47,280 nucleotides of DNA from Flavobacteriaceae bacterium. Lineage in GTDB: Bacteria; Bacteroidota; Bacteroidia; Flavobacteriales; Flavobacteriaceae. The notes beneath the pieces were generated by a model. The model saw only the letters and a program-made list of their open reading frames with translations, searched no databases and was not told where the DNA came from. Shown in pieces: positions 8,680 to 16,017 of the stretch (position 1 is the stretch's first letter; each line of letters begins with the position of its first letter). The stretch is taken from positions 1-47,280 of the forward strand of contig JABDNM010000109.1 of the NCBI GenBank assembly GCA_013043825.1, written 5' to 3'. The position numbers and the translations under genes are program-made.

Positions 8680-11274
8680 TTAAAATTGCTGTCCAATGAT
8701 GAAATGTGTTTCCCATCCATTTCGAACCGTTCCGTTTAAAATTGGGTCAAACCCATATCCGAAATCAATCCCCAAAAGTCCGAAAGCAGGCATAAATATA
8801 CGAATTCCTGCCCCAGCAGACCTACTAAGGGTGAAAGGATTATAGTTTCTAAACCCGTCGTAAGCACCCCCTCCTTCAGCAAAGGCCAATACATAAATCG
8901 AAGCCAATTGCTTCAAGGTAACAGGGTATCTTAATTCTAACGAAAATTTATTGTAAATGGTATTTCCATCGTTGTTAGAAAGTGATTGGTTAGGATACCC
9001 TCTCAACTGAATCACTTCCCTGCCATCCAGGCTAAAGGAACCCAGTCCGTCTCCTCCTACAAAAAATCGTTCAAAGGGAGGAACACCGCGATCTGAATTG
9101 TAAGCGCCCAGGAATCCAAACTCCGCTTTGGAGCGTAGTACCAGATCACCTTTGATGGTAGTAAACCAGGTGCCGTCAAATTTAATCTTATAATACTCCA
9201 ACCATTTGAAACGTTCCTGATCGATCTCGGCGACTCGATCATTTGTGTCTACATCGGTAGGGTTGGTTTGCAGGAAATCCACCAAATCTTCACGTTCTTC
9301 TCTCAAGGCCTTAAAATCGGCTCCTCCAAAAGCGGAATAGGGCGGGGTGAGCTTGGCCGAAACACTAAATTGAGAACCAAATCTTGGATAGATCGGGTTA
9401 GCTGAAGTACTGTTCCTGCTCAGCCCAACGGTGTACGCCAGGTTATTCGAGAATCCATCTCCAAATGTAAAGAGACCGGTATTGTAATTCTTGAGGTTGT
9501 AGTGTTGAAAGCTAATGGCTTGTGAAAGTTGGAAATAATCATCCGGCCACTTCAATCGCTTTGCAAGCCCTACCGATCCTCCGGTAATTAGGAACCTTCT
9601 ATCGTTGTCTCGTTCCCTCGTATTAAAATTGAACAAATACTGAATGGTATGCGAGAAGGAGGTGCTTAATTGAACAGGCTTTTTTCCACCCAACCAGGGT
9701 TCGGTGAGTGAGAGGCTATAGGTTTGATAGAAGCTACTGGCCTGTGCTCTTAGTGAGAGTTTTTGGCCATCTCCCATGGGGAGCGGTTTATAGGCCTCTC
9801 CATTGAAAATATTCCGAAGGGAAAAGTTATTGAACGAAAGTCCCAGGGTACCTACAAATCCACCGCCACCATAACCACCTTGCAGCTCGATCTGGCTCGA
9901 TCCTTTTTCTACTACCGAGTATTCTAGATCCACCAAACCGTTATTCTGGTCTACATTCTTGAAATTGGGTGAGAGTTGCTCCGCATCGAAGAAGCCAAGC
10001 TGTCCCAATTCCCGGATGGTTCTTACCACATTTCGTTTACTGTACTTCTGGCCAGGTCGCGTACGCAATTCCCGATAGATCACGTGATCATTCGTTTTAT
10101 CGTTCCCTATTACAGTTACGTGATCGAAATAAAACTCGTTGCGCTCGAGGATCCGAATTTCAAAATCGATGGTGTCTTGTCGAATAGCCACTTCCACAGG
10201 ATTTATGTCCACTGCGAGGTAACCATTGTTCTGGTAAAGGTTGGTAAGGTCCAGTGCATCGGGATCGCTGTTGTCCTGTATGCGTTCCTTCAGCAAGGTT
10301 CCGTTATAGACTTCCCCCTTTTGTATTCCCACATACTGTCGAAGAAAATTATCGGTATAAACACTGTTACCAATAAATCGTACATCCCCGAAATAATACT
10401 TTTTCCCTTCCTCAACTTCCAGGTTCAAAGCAATGTTCTTCTCGTCGATGATCTGCAGTGTATCACTAATCACACGGGCATCCCTGTAACCGTTCTCTTT
10501 GTACTTTTCAACCAAACGTGCTTTGTCTTCTTCAAAGCCCGATTCGGTGTATTTTGATCGTTTATAGAAGCGAATAGGATTCTTCTTCTTCACGTTTTTC
10601 ATGAAACCGCGAAGCTTCTTGTCGGAAAGATCTTTGTTCCCATCAAACCGAATGGATTTTACCTTGACCCGTTCTCCACGGTCCACGACGATCTTCATAT
10701 TTTTTCCCAATTCGTTTCCGAGGGAATCAACAAAAGGTGTCATGCTGAAGACTACCTGCGTGTTGAAGAAGCCCAACTCTTTGAATCTGTTTCGAATGTT
10801 GTTTTTGGTGGTAGTCACCAGGTTCTTGGTGATCTTGGTTCCCTTCTTCAGGTTATTGTCCTTTATGATCTCCTTCCTTTTGCCTTTTCGTACCCCGTCA
10901 ATGGTAATTTCGTTCAGTTTGGGAAGCTCAACGATGTACAATTCGAGGTCTACCTTGTCACCTTCGATGTTTGTCACGTAGAAGGCAATATCGCTAAACA
11001 GGTTTTGTTCCCAGAGTTTCTTGGTGACCGAGCTTAACTTTTCACCCGGTATATAGATTCGATCACCCACCTTTAGTCCGGTGAAGGCAATCACAGTTTT
11101 TTCGTTGAAGCTTTGCTCACCTGTAACGGTGATACTGTTGATCTCGTATTTGGTCCCGGAGTCTAATTCTTTTTGTTGTGCAGCAGCATTACTTATCCAG
11201 AGTATTGTTAAGAAGAATACCAAGTAAAGGGTGCGGTAAAAGTAAGTAGAGGTATTATGGGTTAAGTTGTTCAC
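8680..11274 (-). CDS. bamA: BamA outer membrane protein assembly factor
   Basis: 864 residues from GTG at 11274; no ATG exists near the N-terminus, and a TTG at 11286 is the other option. After the signal segment (LVFFLTILWISNAAAQQ) come POTRA domains (about 45-470; INSITVTGEQSFNEKTVIAF, VEEGKKYYFGDVRFIGN, VTVIGNDKTNDHVIYRELR) and a 16-strand barrel with the Omp85 features GGDGLGSFSLDGREVIQLRG and a C-terminal GWETHFIIGQQF ending in Phe. It is the central subunit of the BAM machine that inserts beta-barrel proteins. It overlaps the end of uppS by 20 bases, and the two ompH chaperone genes follow. Confidence 0.95.
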   Translation of the reverse strand: MNNLTHNTSTYFYRTLYLVFFLTILWISNAAAQQKELDSGTKYEINSITVTGEQSFNEKTVIAFTGLKVGDRIYIPGEKLSSVTKKLWEQNLFSDIAFYVTNIEGDKVDLELYIVELPKLNEITIDGVRKGKRKEIIKDNNLKKGTKITKNLVTTTKNNIRNRFKELGFFNTQVVFSMTPFVDSLGNELGKNMKIVVDRGERVKVKSIRFDGNKDLSDKKLRGFMKNVKKKNPIRFYKRSKYTESGFEEDKARLVEKYKENGYRDARVISDTLQIIDEKNIALNLEVEEGKKYYFGDVRFIGNSVYTDNFLRQYVGIQKGEVYNGTLLKERIQDNSDPDALDLTNLYQNNGYLAVDINPVEVAIRQDTIDFEIRILERNEFYFDHVTVIGNDKTNDHVIYRELRTRPGQKYSKRNVVRTIRELGQLGFFDAEQLSPNFKNVDQNNGLVDLEYSVVEKGSSQIELQGGYGGGGFVGTLGLSFNNFSLRNIFNGEAYKPLPMGDGQKLSLRAQASSFYQTYSLSLTEPWLGGKKPVQLSTSFSHTIQYLFNFNTRERDNDRRFLITGGSVGLAKRLKWPDDYFQLSQAISFQHYNLKNYNTGLFTFGDGFSNNLAYTVGLSRNSTSANPIYPRFGSQFSVSAKLTPPYSAFGGADFKALREEREDLVDFLQTNPTDVDTNDRVAEIDQERFKWLEYYKIKFDGTWFTTIKGDLVLRSKAEFGFLGAYNSDRGVPPFERFFVGGDGLGSFSLDGREVIQLRGYPNQSLSNNDGNTIYNKFSLELRYPVTLKQLASIYVLAFAEGGGAYDGFRNYNPFTLSRSAGAGIRIFMPAFGLLGIDFGYGFDPILNGTVRNGWETHFIIGQQF

Positions 11275-11998
11275 TCGTCTTTCCAAATCTTCGTTCTCTG
11301 TTTTGATAATTTAAGATGGCTTCGTAAAGGTTTTCCTTTCGATAGTCCGGCCAAAGTGTTTCGGTAAAATACAATTCGGCATATGCAATTTGCCATAGTA
11401 AAAAGTTACTAATTCGCAATTCCCCGCTGGTGCGAATCAACAAATCTACATCGGGTAAATCATGCGTGTAAAGATGATTATTAATAACCGATTCATCAAT
11501 ATTTGACGGCGAAATTAGGTTATTTTTAACTTTAAGGCTAATCTCTTTAATAGTTTTTGTGATTTCCTCTCTGGAGCCATAGCTCAGAGCCAGCGTGAGG
11601 GTCATTCGCGAGTTGGTTTTGGTCTTATTCATGACGTCCATCAATTCGCTGTGAGCCTTCTTTGGCAGGGAGTTCAGGTTCCCAATGGCATTTAGCCGAA
11701 TGTGATTATCGGTGAGTGTTTTAATTTCCTTTTTGAGGGAGGAAACAAGCAGCTTCATAAGTGTATCGACCTCCAATTTGGGCCGGTTCCAATTTTCAGT
11801 AGAAAAAGCATATAAGGTGAGATATGGAATGGGTAGTTCCGCACAAGCTTCTACAACTTCCCGTACCGCGGTAGTACCTTTCTCATGACCCATAGTACGA
11901 AACAGACCTTTTTGCTTGGCCCATCTTCCATTACCGTCCATAATGATGGCCAGGTGATTGGGAAGTCTGCCTTTGTCTATTTGATCCTCGAGAGTCAT
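11255..11998 (-). CDS. uppS: Isoprenyl transferase (undecaprenyl diphosphate synthase)
   Basis: 247 residues, normal length. Cis-prenyltransferase signature HLAIIMDGNGRWAKQKG with catalytic Asp21, then GHEKG, YAFSTENWNRP, and C-terminal DLLIRTSGELRISNFLLWQIAYAELYF (written here in part as DLLIRTSGELRISNF). The enzyme adds isopentenyl units to farnesyl diphosphate to make the C55 lipid carrier for peptidoglycan and surface glycans, at the cytoplasmic membrane. It starts 1 base after the porG stop and overlaps bamA, so it belongs to one translationally linked operon. Confidence 0.96.
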   Translation of the reverse strand: MTLEDQIDKGRLPNHLAIIMDGNGRWAKQKGLFRTMGHEKGTTAVREVVEACAELPIPYLTLYAFSTENWNRPKLEVDTLMKLLVSSLKKEIKTLTDNHIRLNAIGNLNSLPKKAHSELMDVMNKTKTNSRMTLTLALSYGSREEITKTIKEISLKVKNNLISPSNIDESVINNHLYTHDLPDVDLLIRTSGELRISNFLLWQIAYAELYFTETLWPDYRKENLYEAILNYQNRERRFGKTSEQLNP

Positions 11999-11999
11999 T

Positions 12000-12695
12000 T
12001 TAAAAATTACAGTAACAGGGTTGCCTTCCGAAGGTAACCGTGATCGTCACCCCACTGTAAACGTACCAGTCGTCACTATTTACATTCCCAAATTTAAGGC
12101 TTTCATTGTTCTCAAAGCCAGTATCCGGGTTACTTCCGTCCAAATTATCTGTGAAAGTATAACGTGCACCCACCTCAAAACCAAGCACAAAGCGAGTTCC
12201 AATGGTGGTCTTCAGACCTACTACCATGGGAATAGCGATAGATCCGGCGTCTTCATATTTTACAATGAGGTTGTTGTCCGGGCGCTTGAATTTTGCATCG
12301 TATAAAAAATAAGTGAGACCTGTATACAAATAAGGAGTGGTTTGGGGTTGCCCACTGTACATATTGAATTCCCAGAAGGTATATTCCAATCCTACCGAGA
12401 TCTCCTTGATGGTATTTTCAAACTCATATCCTCGAATCTTTCTTCGAATATCACCTGAATCAAAATCATTTCCCAGAATCCGGGCTACCAGTACCGACCC
12501 ACGGAAGGAATGCCTTGAACTTCGATTCCATTTGAAAATCCCTCCAAAGGCAAGGTTTTTAGGAGCGATATAGTTCGTCCGGCCAATGTCCCCAATATAA
12601 TTGGCACCACCCACAATTCCACCTATTTCATAGGTTTGAGCCTGTGTAAATTGGAAGGCAAGTAGTATAAAAATGACCGATGTGAAATACTTCAT
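12000..12695 (-). CDS. porG: PorG / DUF6089 family outer-membrane T9SS component
   Basis: 231 residues. A signal peptide ends at FTQAQ (about 20). The mature protein begins YEIGGIVGGANYIGDIGRTNYI, has alternating beta-barrel strands with WNRSSRHSFRGSV and SVGLEYTFWEFN, and ends in a Cys-containing tail (GRQPCYCNF). PorG is an outer-membrane protein that associates with the PorK/N ring of the type IX secretion system. It sits immediately upstream of uppS-bamA, the usual Bacteroidota order. The assignment rests on motifs plus this context. Confidence 0.85.
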   Translation of the reverse strand: MKYFTSVIFILLAFQFTQAQTYEIGGIVGGANYIGDIGRTNYIAPKNLAFGGIFKWNRSSRHSFRGSVLVARILGNDFDSGDIRRKIRGYEFENTIKEISVGLEYTFWEFNMYSGQPQTTPYLYTGLTYFLYDAKFKRPDNNLIVKYEDAGSIAIPMVVGLKTTIGTRFVLGFEVGARYTFTDNLDGSNPDTGFENNESLKFGNVNSDDWYVYSGVTITVTFGRQPCYCNF

Positions 12696-12793
12696 ATTTC
12701 CTGAAAGTTTGCAAATATACTAATTAACTTTGCTCTACCATGGGATATGCAAAATAGTCTAGTTGATTAACAGGAATTGCGGGCTTTTATTGC

Positions 12794-13678
12794 CTAATTG
12801 CGCTTGTCCTCACCCCACAATAATTTTTCCCGCAGGGTTTTGACGAAAGTGTCGTCATTAAGCTGCACCAATTTGATGGTGAACGGTGATTTTTTGATGG
12901 TAATCACAGTTTCATTCGGAAGTGTGGCAATTCGCGAATCCAGAGAGACCAGATAATTATCTTCACGGCCGGAAACCCGCAACTGGATCACACAATCGTC
13001 CTGAATAACCAAAGGTCGTGCGTTGAGGTTATGAGGAGCAATGGGGGTAATAACCAGGCTGGTCGTGCTGGGATCGATCAGTGGGCCTCCACAACTCAGG
13101 GAATAGCCTGTCGAGCCGGTAGGGGTAGCCACGATAAGTCCATCACTCCAGTAGGACGTTAAAAACTCGTCGTTCACCAGGGTATCCACTTTGATCATCG
13201 AAGTGGTGTTCTTTCGGTTTACGGCGATCTCATTGAGTGCAAAATTGAGCGGTTCCAGATCTTTATTGGGTGGATCTGTTTGTATGGAAAGCAAACTTCG
13301 TTCAGAAATCAAATAGTCACCATCCAGAATCTCCTGAATACTTTGAGTTACATTTTCCTTCTGAATGGTAGCCAAAAAGCCCAGTCGACCGCTGTTAATA
13401 CCAACAATGGGAATTCCAAGATCACGGACGAAGGTAACCGATTTGAGTATGGTGCCGTCGCCTCCAATGCTAAAAAAGAGGTCGTAAGAAGCGTCTAATT
13501 CGCTGAAAGTAGGGACCTTAGAGAAGTCGGTGGATATGCCTTTATGTTTTTGGAGCATCTCGACAAATTGAGATTCAATGAATACCTCCGCATCGCTTCC
13601 CTGAAGCGCGTCCAGAATGATCTGAATGTACTTCTCGGAATGTTCATGGTAGAACTGACCGTAAATACCAATTTTCAT
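12794..13678 (-). CDS. nadK: NAD kinase
   Basis: 294 residues, normal length. Phosphorylates NAD to NADP in the cytosol. Motif GGDGTIL (72-78, with catalytic Asp74) follows LFFSI; the downstream NxE motif ALNEIAVNR, the Gly-rich TPTGSTGYSLSCGGPLI and PIAPHNLNARPLV complete the ATP/NAD-kinase signature. Three bases separate it from the upstream CBS gene, so they are co-transcribed. About 98 bases then separate it from porG, so a secondary promoter there is possible. Confidence 0.97.
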   Translation of the reverse strand: MKIGIYGQFYHEHSEKYIQIILDALQGSDAEVFIESQFVEMLQKHKGISTDFSKVPTFSELDASYDLFFSIGGDGTILKSVTFVRDLGIPIVGINSGRLGFLATIQKENVTQSIQEILDGDYLISERSLLSIQTDPPNKDLEPLNFALNEIAVNRKNTTSMIKVDTLVNDEFLTSYWSDGLIVATPTGSTGYSLSCGGPLIDPSTTSLVITPIAPHNLNARPLVIQDDCVIQLRVSGREDNYLVSLDSRIATLPNETVITIKKSPFTIKLVQLNDDTFVKTLREKLLWGEDKRN

Positions 13679-13681
13679 AGT

Positions 13682-14338
13682 TTAGATATTAAGGTATTTG
13701 TCCAGGTAGTCTGAACGCTCTTTAAGGTCGCGGAGCATCTTATCTTCTTCGTGCTCGGAAACAACGTTATAGCCGTATCTTCGGAAGGTTTGCACAATAG
13801 GATTCATGCCCGTATGTCCTATTTTAACGGTGGCCTGTGTGAGATCGTTTTCGATCTTGGAGATAAACACCCCCAGGATTTTGCCGTCGTTGGTCTCAAC
13901 AATTTGACAGATCTCACTGAAGGAATAGTCTGAACTTCCCTTTTCAACCACAATGATGCCGCCGGCTTCATTTAGGAAAGGTGTATCATTGAATAGATCC
14001 ATAATATCGCCCAGTTCGTAATAACCCAAATAGTTGTTATTGGCATCCAGAACCGGCATGATATTACTGGCATGCATGGCAAAAGCCTCCAGGATATCCA
14101 GCCAGTTGCTTTGTTTTCTCACATGCAGATCTTCAAGTGCATATTGATAATCACTAAGCAACTTATCCCCTTCAAAGCAATGGGCATCCGTTTCAGAAAT
14201 GCAACCTATATAAATCCCCTCCTTAGACACAGGAACATGGGAGTAGGTGAGTTGATTAAAGGCGGTTTGAACCTCCTTAATACTGGCATTCAGCTCGAAA
14301 GGCGTGATGTCGTTTATGATGTAGGATTCGGTGTTCAA
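13682..14338 (-). CDS. Tandem CBS domain protein
   Basis: 218 residues. Two CBS motifs occupy residues ~1-125: FELNASIKEVQTAFNQLTYSHVPV with GIYIGCIS, then MHASNIMPVLDANNNYLGYYE. An ACT-like C-terminal part follows (GIIVVEKGSSDYSFSEICQI and EENDLTQATVKI-type strands). CBS pairs bind adenosyl ligands and tune neighbouring functions. The start is a TTG at 14338: an in-frame TAA lies two codons upstream and no ATG occurs in the first 50 codons. It leads the nadK gene by 3 bases and diverges from pdxJ, a common Bacteroidota arrangement. The ligand is unknown. Confidence 0.83.
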   Translation of the reverse strand: MNTESYIINDITPFELNASIKEVQTAFNQLTYSHVPVSKEGIYIGCISETDAHCFEGDKLLSDYQYALEDLHVRKQSNWLDILEAFAMHASNIMPVLDANNNYLGYYELGDIMDLFNDTPFLNEAGGIIVVEKGSSDYSFSEICQIVETNDGKILGVFISKIENDLTQATVKIGHTGMNPIVQTFRRYGYNVVSEHEEDKMLRDLKERSDYLDKYLNI

Positions 14339-14378
14339 CGATTAACTATTTTGTGCAAATTACTTAAAATTAAGACGC

Positions 14379-14406
14379 AAATACGAACTACAACTTCGTA
14401 TTTTTG
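14379..14406. promoter_or_regulatory. Dyad overlapping the pdxJ -7 box in the divergent promoter region
   Basis: Perfect 9-bp inverted repeat AAATACGAA (14379-14387) / TTCGTATTT (14395-14403) with a 7-base spacer. The plus-strand arm runs into TATTTTTG (14399-14406), a full TAnnTTTG -7 box, 20 bases before the pdxJ start. The minus-strand arm gives TATTTGC facing the CBS gene. No clean -33 TTTG was found for either, so this may be a pair of overlapping promoters, an operator, or both. Confidence 0.45.
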
Positions 14407-14425
14407 CATTTCTTAAAGAGCGATT

Positions 14426-15139
14426 ATGACCAAGTTGAGTGTGAATATCAATAAAATTGCCACTTTGCGCAATGCCCGCGGAGGGAATATGCCCAATCTG
14501 CTTCAGGCCGCAAAAGATATTCAACACTTTGGTGCACAAGGAATTACGGTTCATCCCAGGCCAGATGAGCGACATATTCGTTACCAGGATGCATATGATC
14601 TGAAGTCGGAAGTACATACCGAATACAATATCGAAGGAAATCCAATTCCTAAGTTCGTGGAAATGGTGCTTCAAATAAAGCCCACTCAGGTAACCCTGGT
14701 CCCTGATGCTGTGGATGCGATCACCTCGAATGCGGGATGGGATACCATTCAGCATAAAGATAAGCTCAAAGAAATCATTGCCACCTTTAAGGAAGCAGGC
14801 ATTAGAACGTCCATCTTCGTGGACCCGGAATTGACAATGATCGAGGGCGCCGCACAAACAGGAACCGATCGTATAGAATTGTATACCGAATCATTCGCCC
14901 ATGGGTTTGGTCTGGGAAATAAAGATGCAGTGAAGCCGTATACCGAATGTGCCCACCTGGCCAATGAAGTGGGGCTGGGCATCAACGCCGGACATGACTT
15001 GTCACTTCAAAATATAAAATTTTTCAAAGAGCAGGTTCCACATTTACTGGAAGTCTCAATAGGTCATGCGCTTATATGCGAATCCCTGTACGAAGGACTG
15101 GAATCGGTCATCGCTCAATACCTCCAAAAACTTGCTTGA
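14426..15139 (+). CDS. pdxJ: Pyridoxine 5'-phosphate synthase
   Basis: 237 residues, typical length. Condenses 3-amino-2-oxopropyl phosphate with deoxyxylulose 5-phosphate to form pyridoxine 5'-phosphate in the DXP-dependent vitamin B6 pathway. Family landmarks: LSVNINKIATLRNARGG, GITVHPRPDERHIRYQD, VTLVPD, IRTSIFVDPE, IELYTE, and the C-terminal GINAGHDLSLQNI and EVSIGHALI. Divergent from the CBS-nadK operon. An alpha/beta hydrolase gene begins 1 base after the stop. Confidence 0.97.
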   Translation: MTKLSVNINKIATLRNARGGNMPNLLQAAKDIQHFGAQGITVHPRPDERHIRYQDAYDLKSEVHTEYNIEGNPIPKFVEMVLQIKPTQVTLVPDAVDAITSNAGWDTIQHKDKLKEIIATFKEAGIRTSIFVDPELTMIEGAAQTGTDRIELYTESFAHGFGLGNKDAVKPYTECAHLANEVGLGINAGHDLSLQNIKFFKEQVPHLLEVSIGHALICESLYEGLESVIAQYLQKLA

Positions 15140-15140
15140 T

Positions 15141-15905
15141 ATGATCTTGTATTCCAATATCATTGGTGAGGGTACGCCATTTGTGATCTTGCATGGTTTC
15201 CTGGGAATGGGAGACAACTGGAAGACCTTGGGCAAGCAATTTACTGAATTGGGTTACCAGGTCCACCTGGTCGATCAACGAAATCATGGTCGGAGTTTTC
15301 ACCACGATGATTTCAGTTATTCAATAATGGCCGAAGATCTATTACATTATTGCGAGACGCATGAATTGAAAGAAATAGTTTTATTGGGTCATTCCATGGG
15401 CGGAAAAACAGCGATGGAGTTTGCCACACGTTTTCGAGAGCAGGTATCCAAACTTATTGTGGCCGATATCGCACCCAAACCGTATCCATCACACCACCAA
15501 GAAATCTTAAAGGCACTTCGCACCCTTGATTTTGACAGGATAAAATCCAGGGGTGATGCCAATGAGGCTCTTTCGCGATATATAAAGGAAGATGGAGTAA
15601 GAATGTTCCTTTTGAAAAATCTTTATCGGGCAGGGCATGAGCGCTATGCTCTTCGGATGAACCTGGACGTACTCACGCAGAAAATTGAGGAAATAGGGAA
15701 AGGGCTTCCGGAGGACCAGCGTTACGATGGACCAACTTTATTCATACATGGTGGGAATTCTGGATACCTGGAGCCTGACGATGATGTTCTAATTAAGAAA
15801 CACTTTCCCCTCGCACAGATCCGCGAAATTCCCGGCGTGGGTCATTGGCTTCATGCCGAGGATCCATTACGATTTTACGAAATTGTTCACGCTTTTATTT
15901 CCTGA
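15141..15905 (+). CDS. Alpha/beta-fold hydrolase (YbfF-like esterase)
   Basis: 254 residues from ATG at 15141, which follows the pdxJ stop by one base; a longer frame begins inside pdxJ and is not needed. Motifs: oxyanion-hole HGFLGMGDNW (18-27), VDQRNHGRS, the nucleophile elbow LLGHSMGGK with Ser85, a cap region, and the catalytic His in GVGHWLHAEDP (about 235). The arrangement matches small acyl-CoA/ester hydrolases of the YbfF type. The substrate is not known. It is translationally coupled to pdxJ and probably shares its promoter. Confidence 0.88.
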   Translation: MILYSNIIGEGTPFVILHGFLGMGDNWKTLGKQFTELGYQVHLVDQRNHGRSFHHDDFSYSIMAEDLLHYCETHELKEIVLLGHSMGGKTAMEFATRFREQVSKLIVADIAPKPYPSHHQEILKALRTLDFDRIKSRGDANEALSRYIKEDGVRMFLLKNLYRAGHERYALRMNLDVLTQKIEEIGKGLPEDQRYDGPTLFIHGGNSGYLEPDDDVLIKKHFPLAQIREIPGVGHWLHAEDPLRFYEIVHAFIS

Positions 15906-16017
15906 AACCCAATTAATTTGGCTAAAAATTGCGAATCTGACAAAGTTTAACCACAATTGCTCAAGGCTTGTTGGTTGGAAATTCCTATATTGGCGAACAA
16001 AATCAACAACAACTTTC

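Noticed and set aside
15853-16017. Upstream extension of the TonB receptor frame
   Set aside because: It overlaps the hydrolase gene and puts 55 non-signal residues before a complete signal peptide at 16018.
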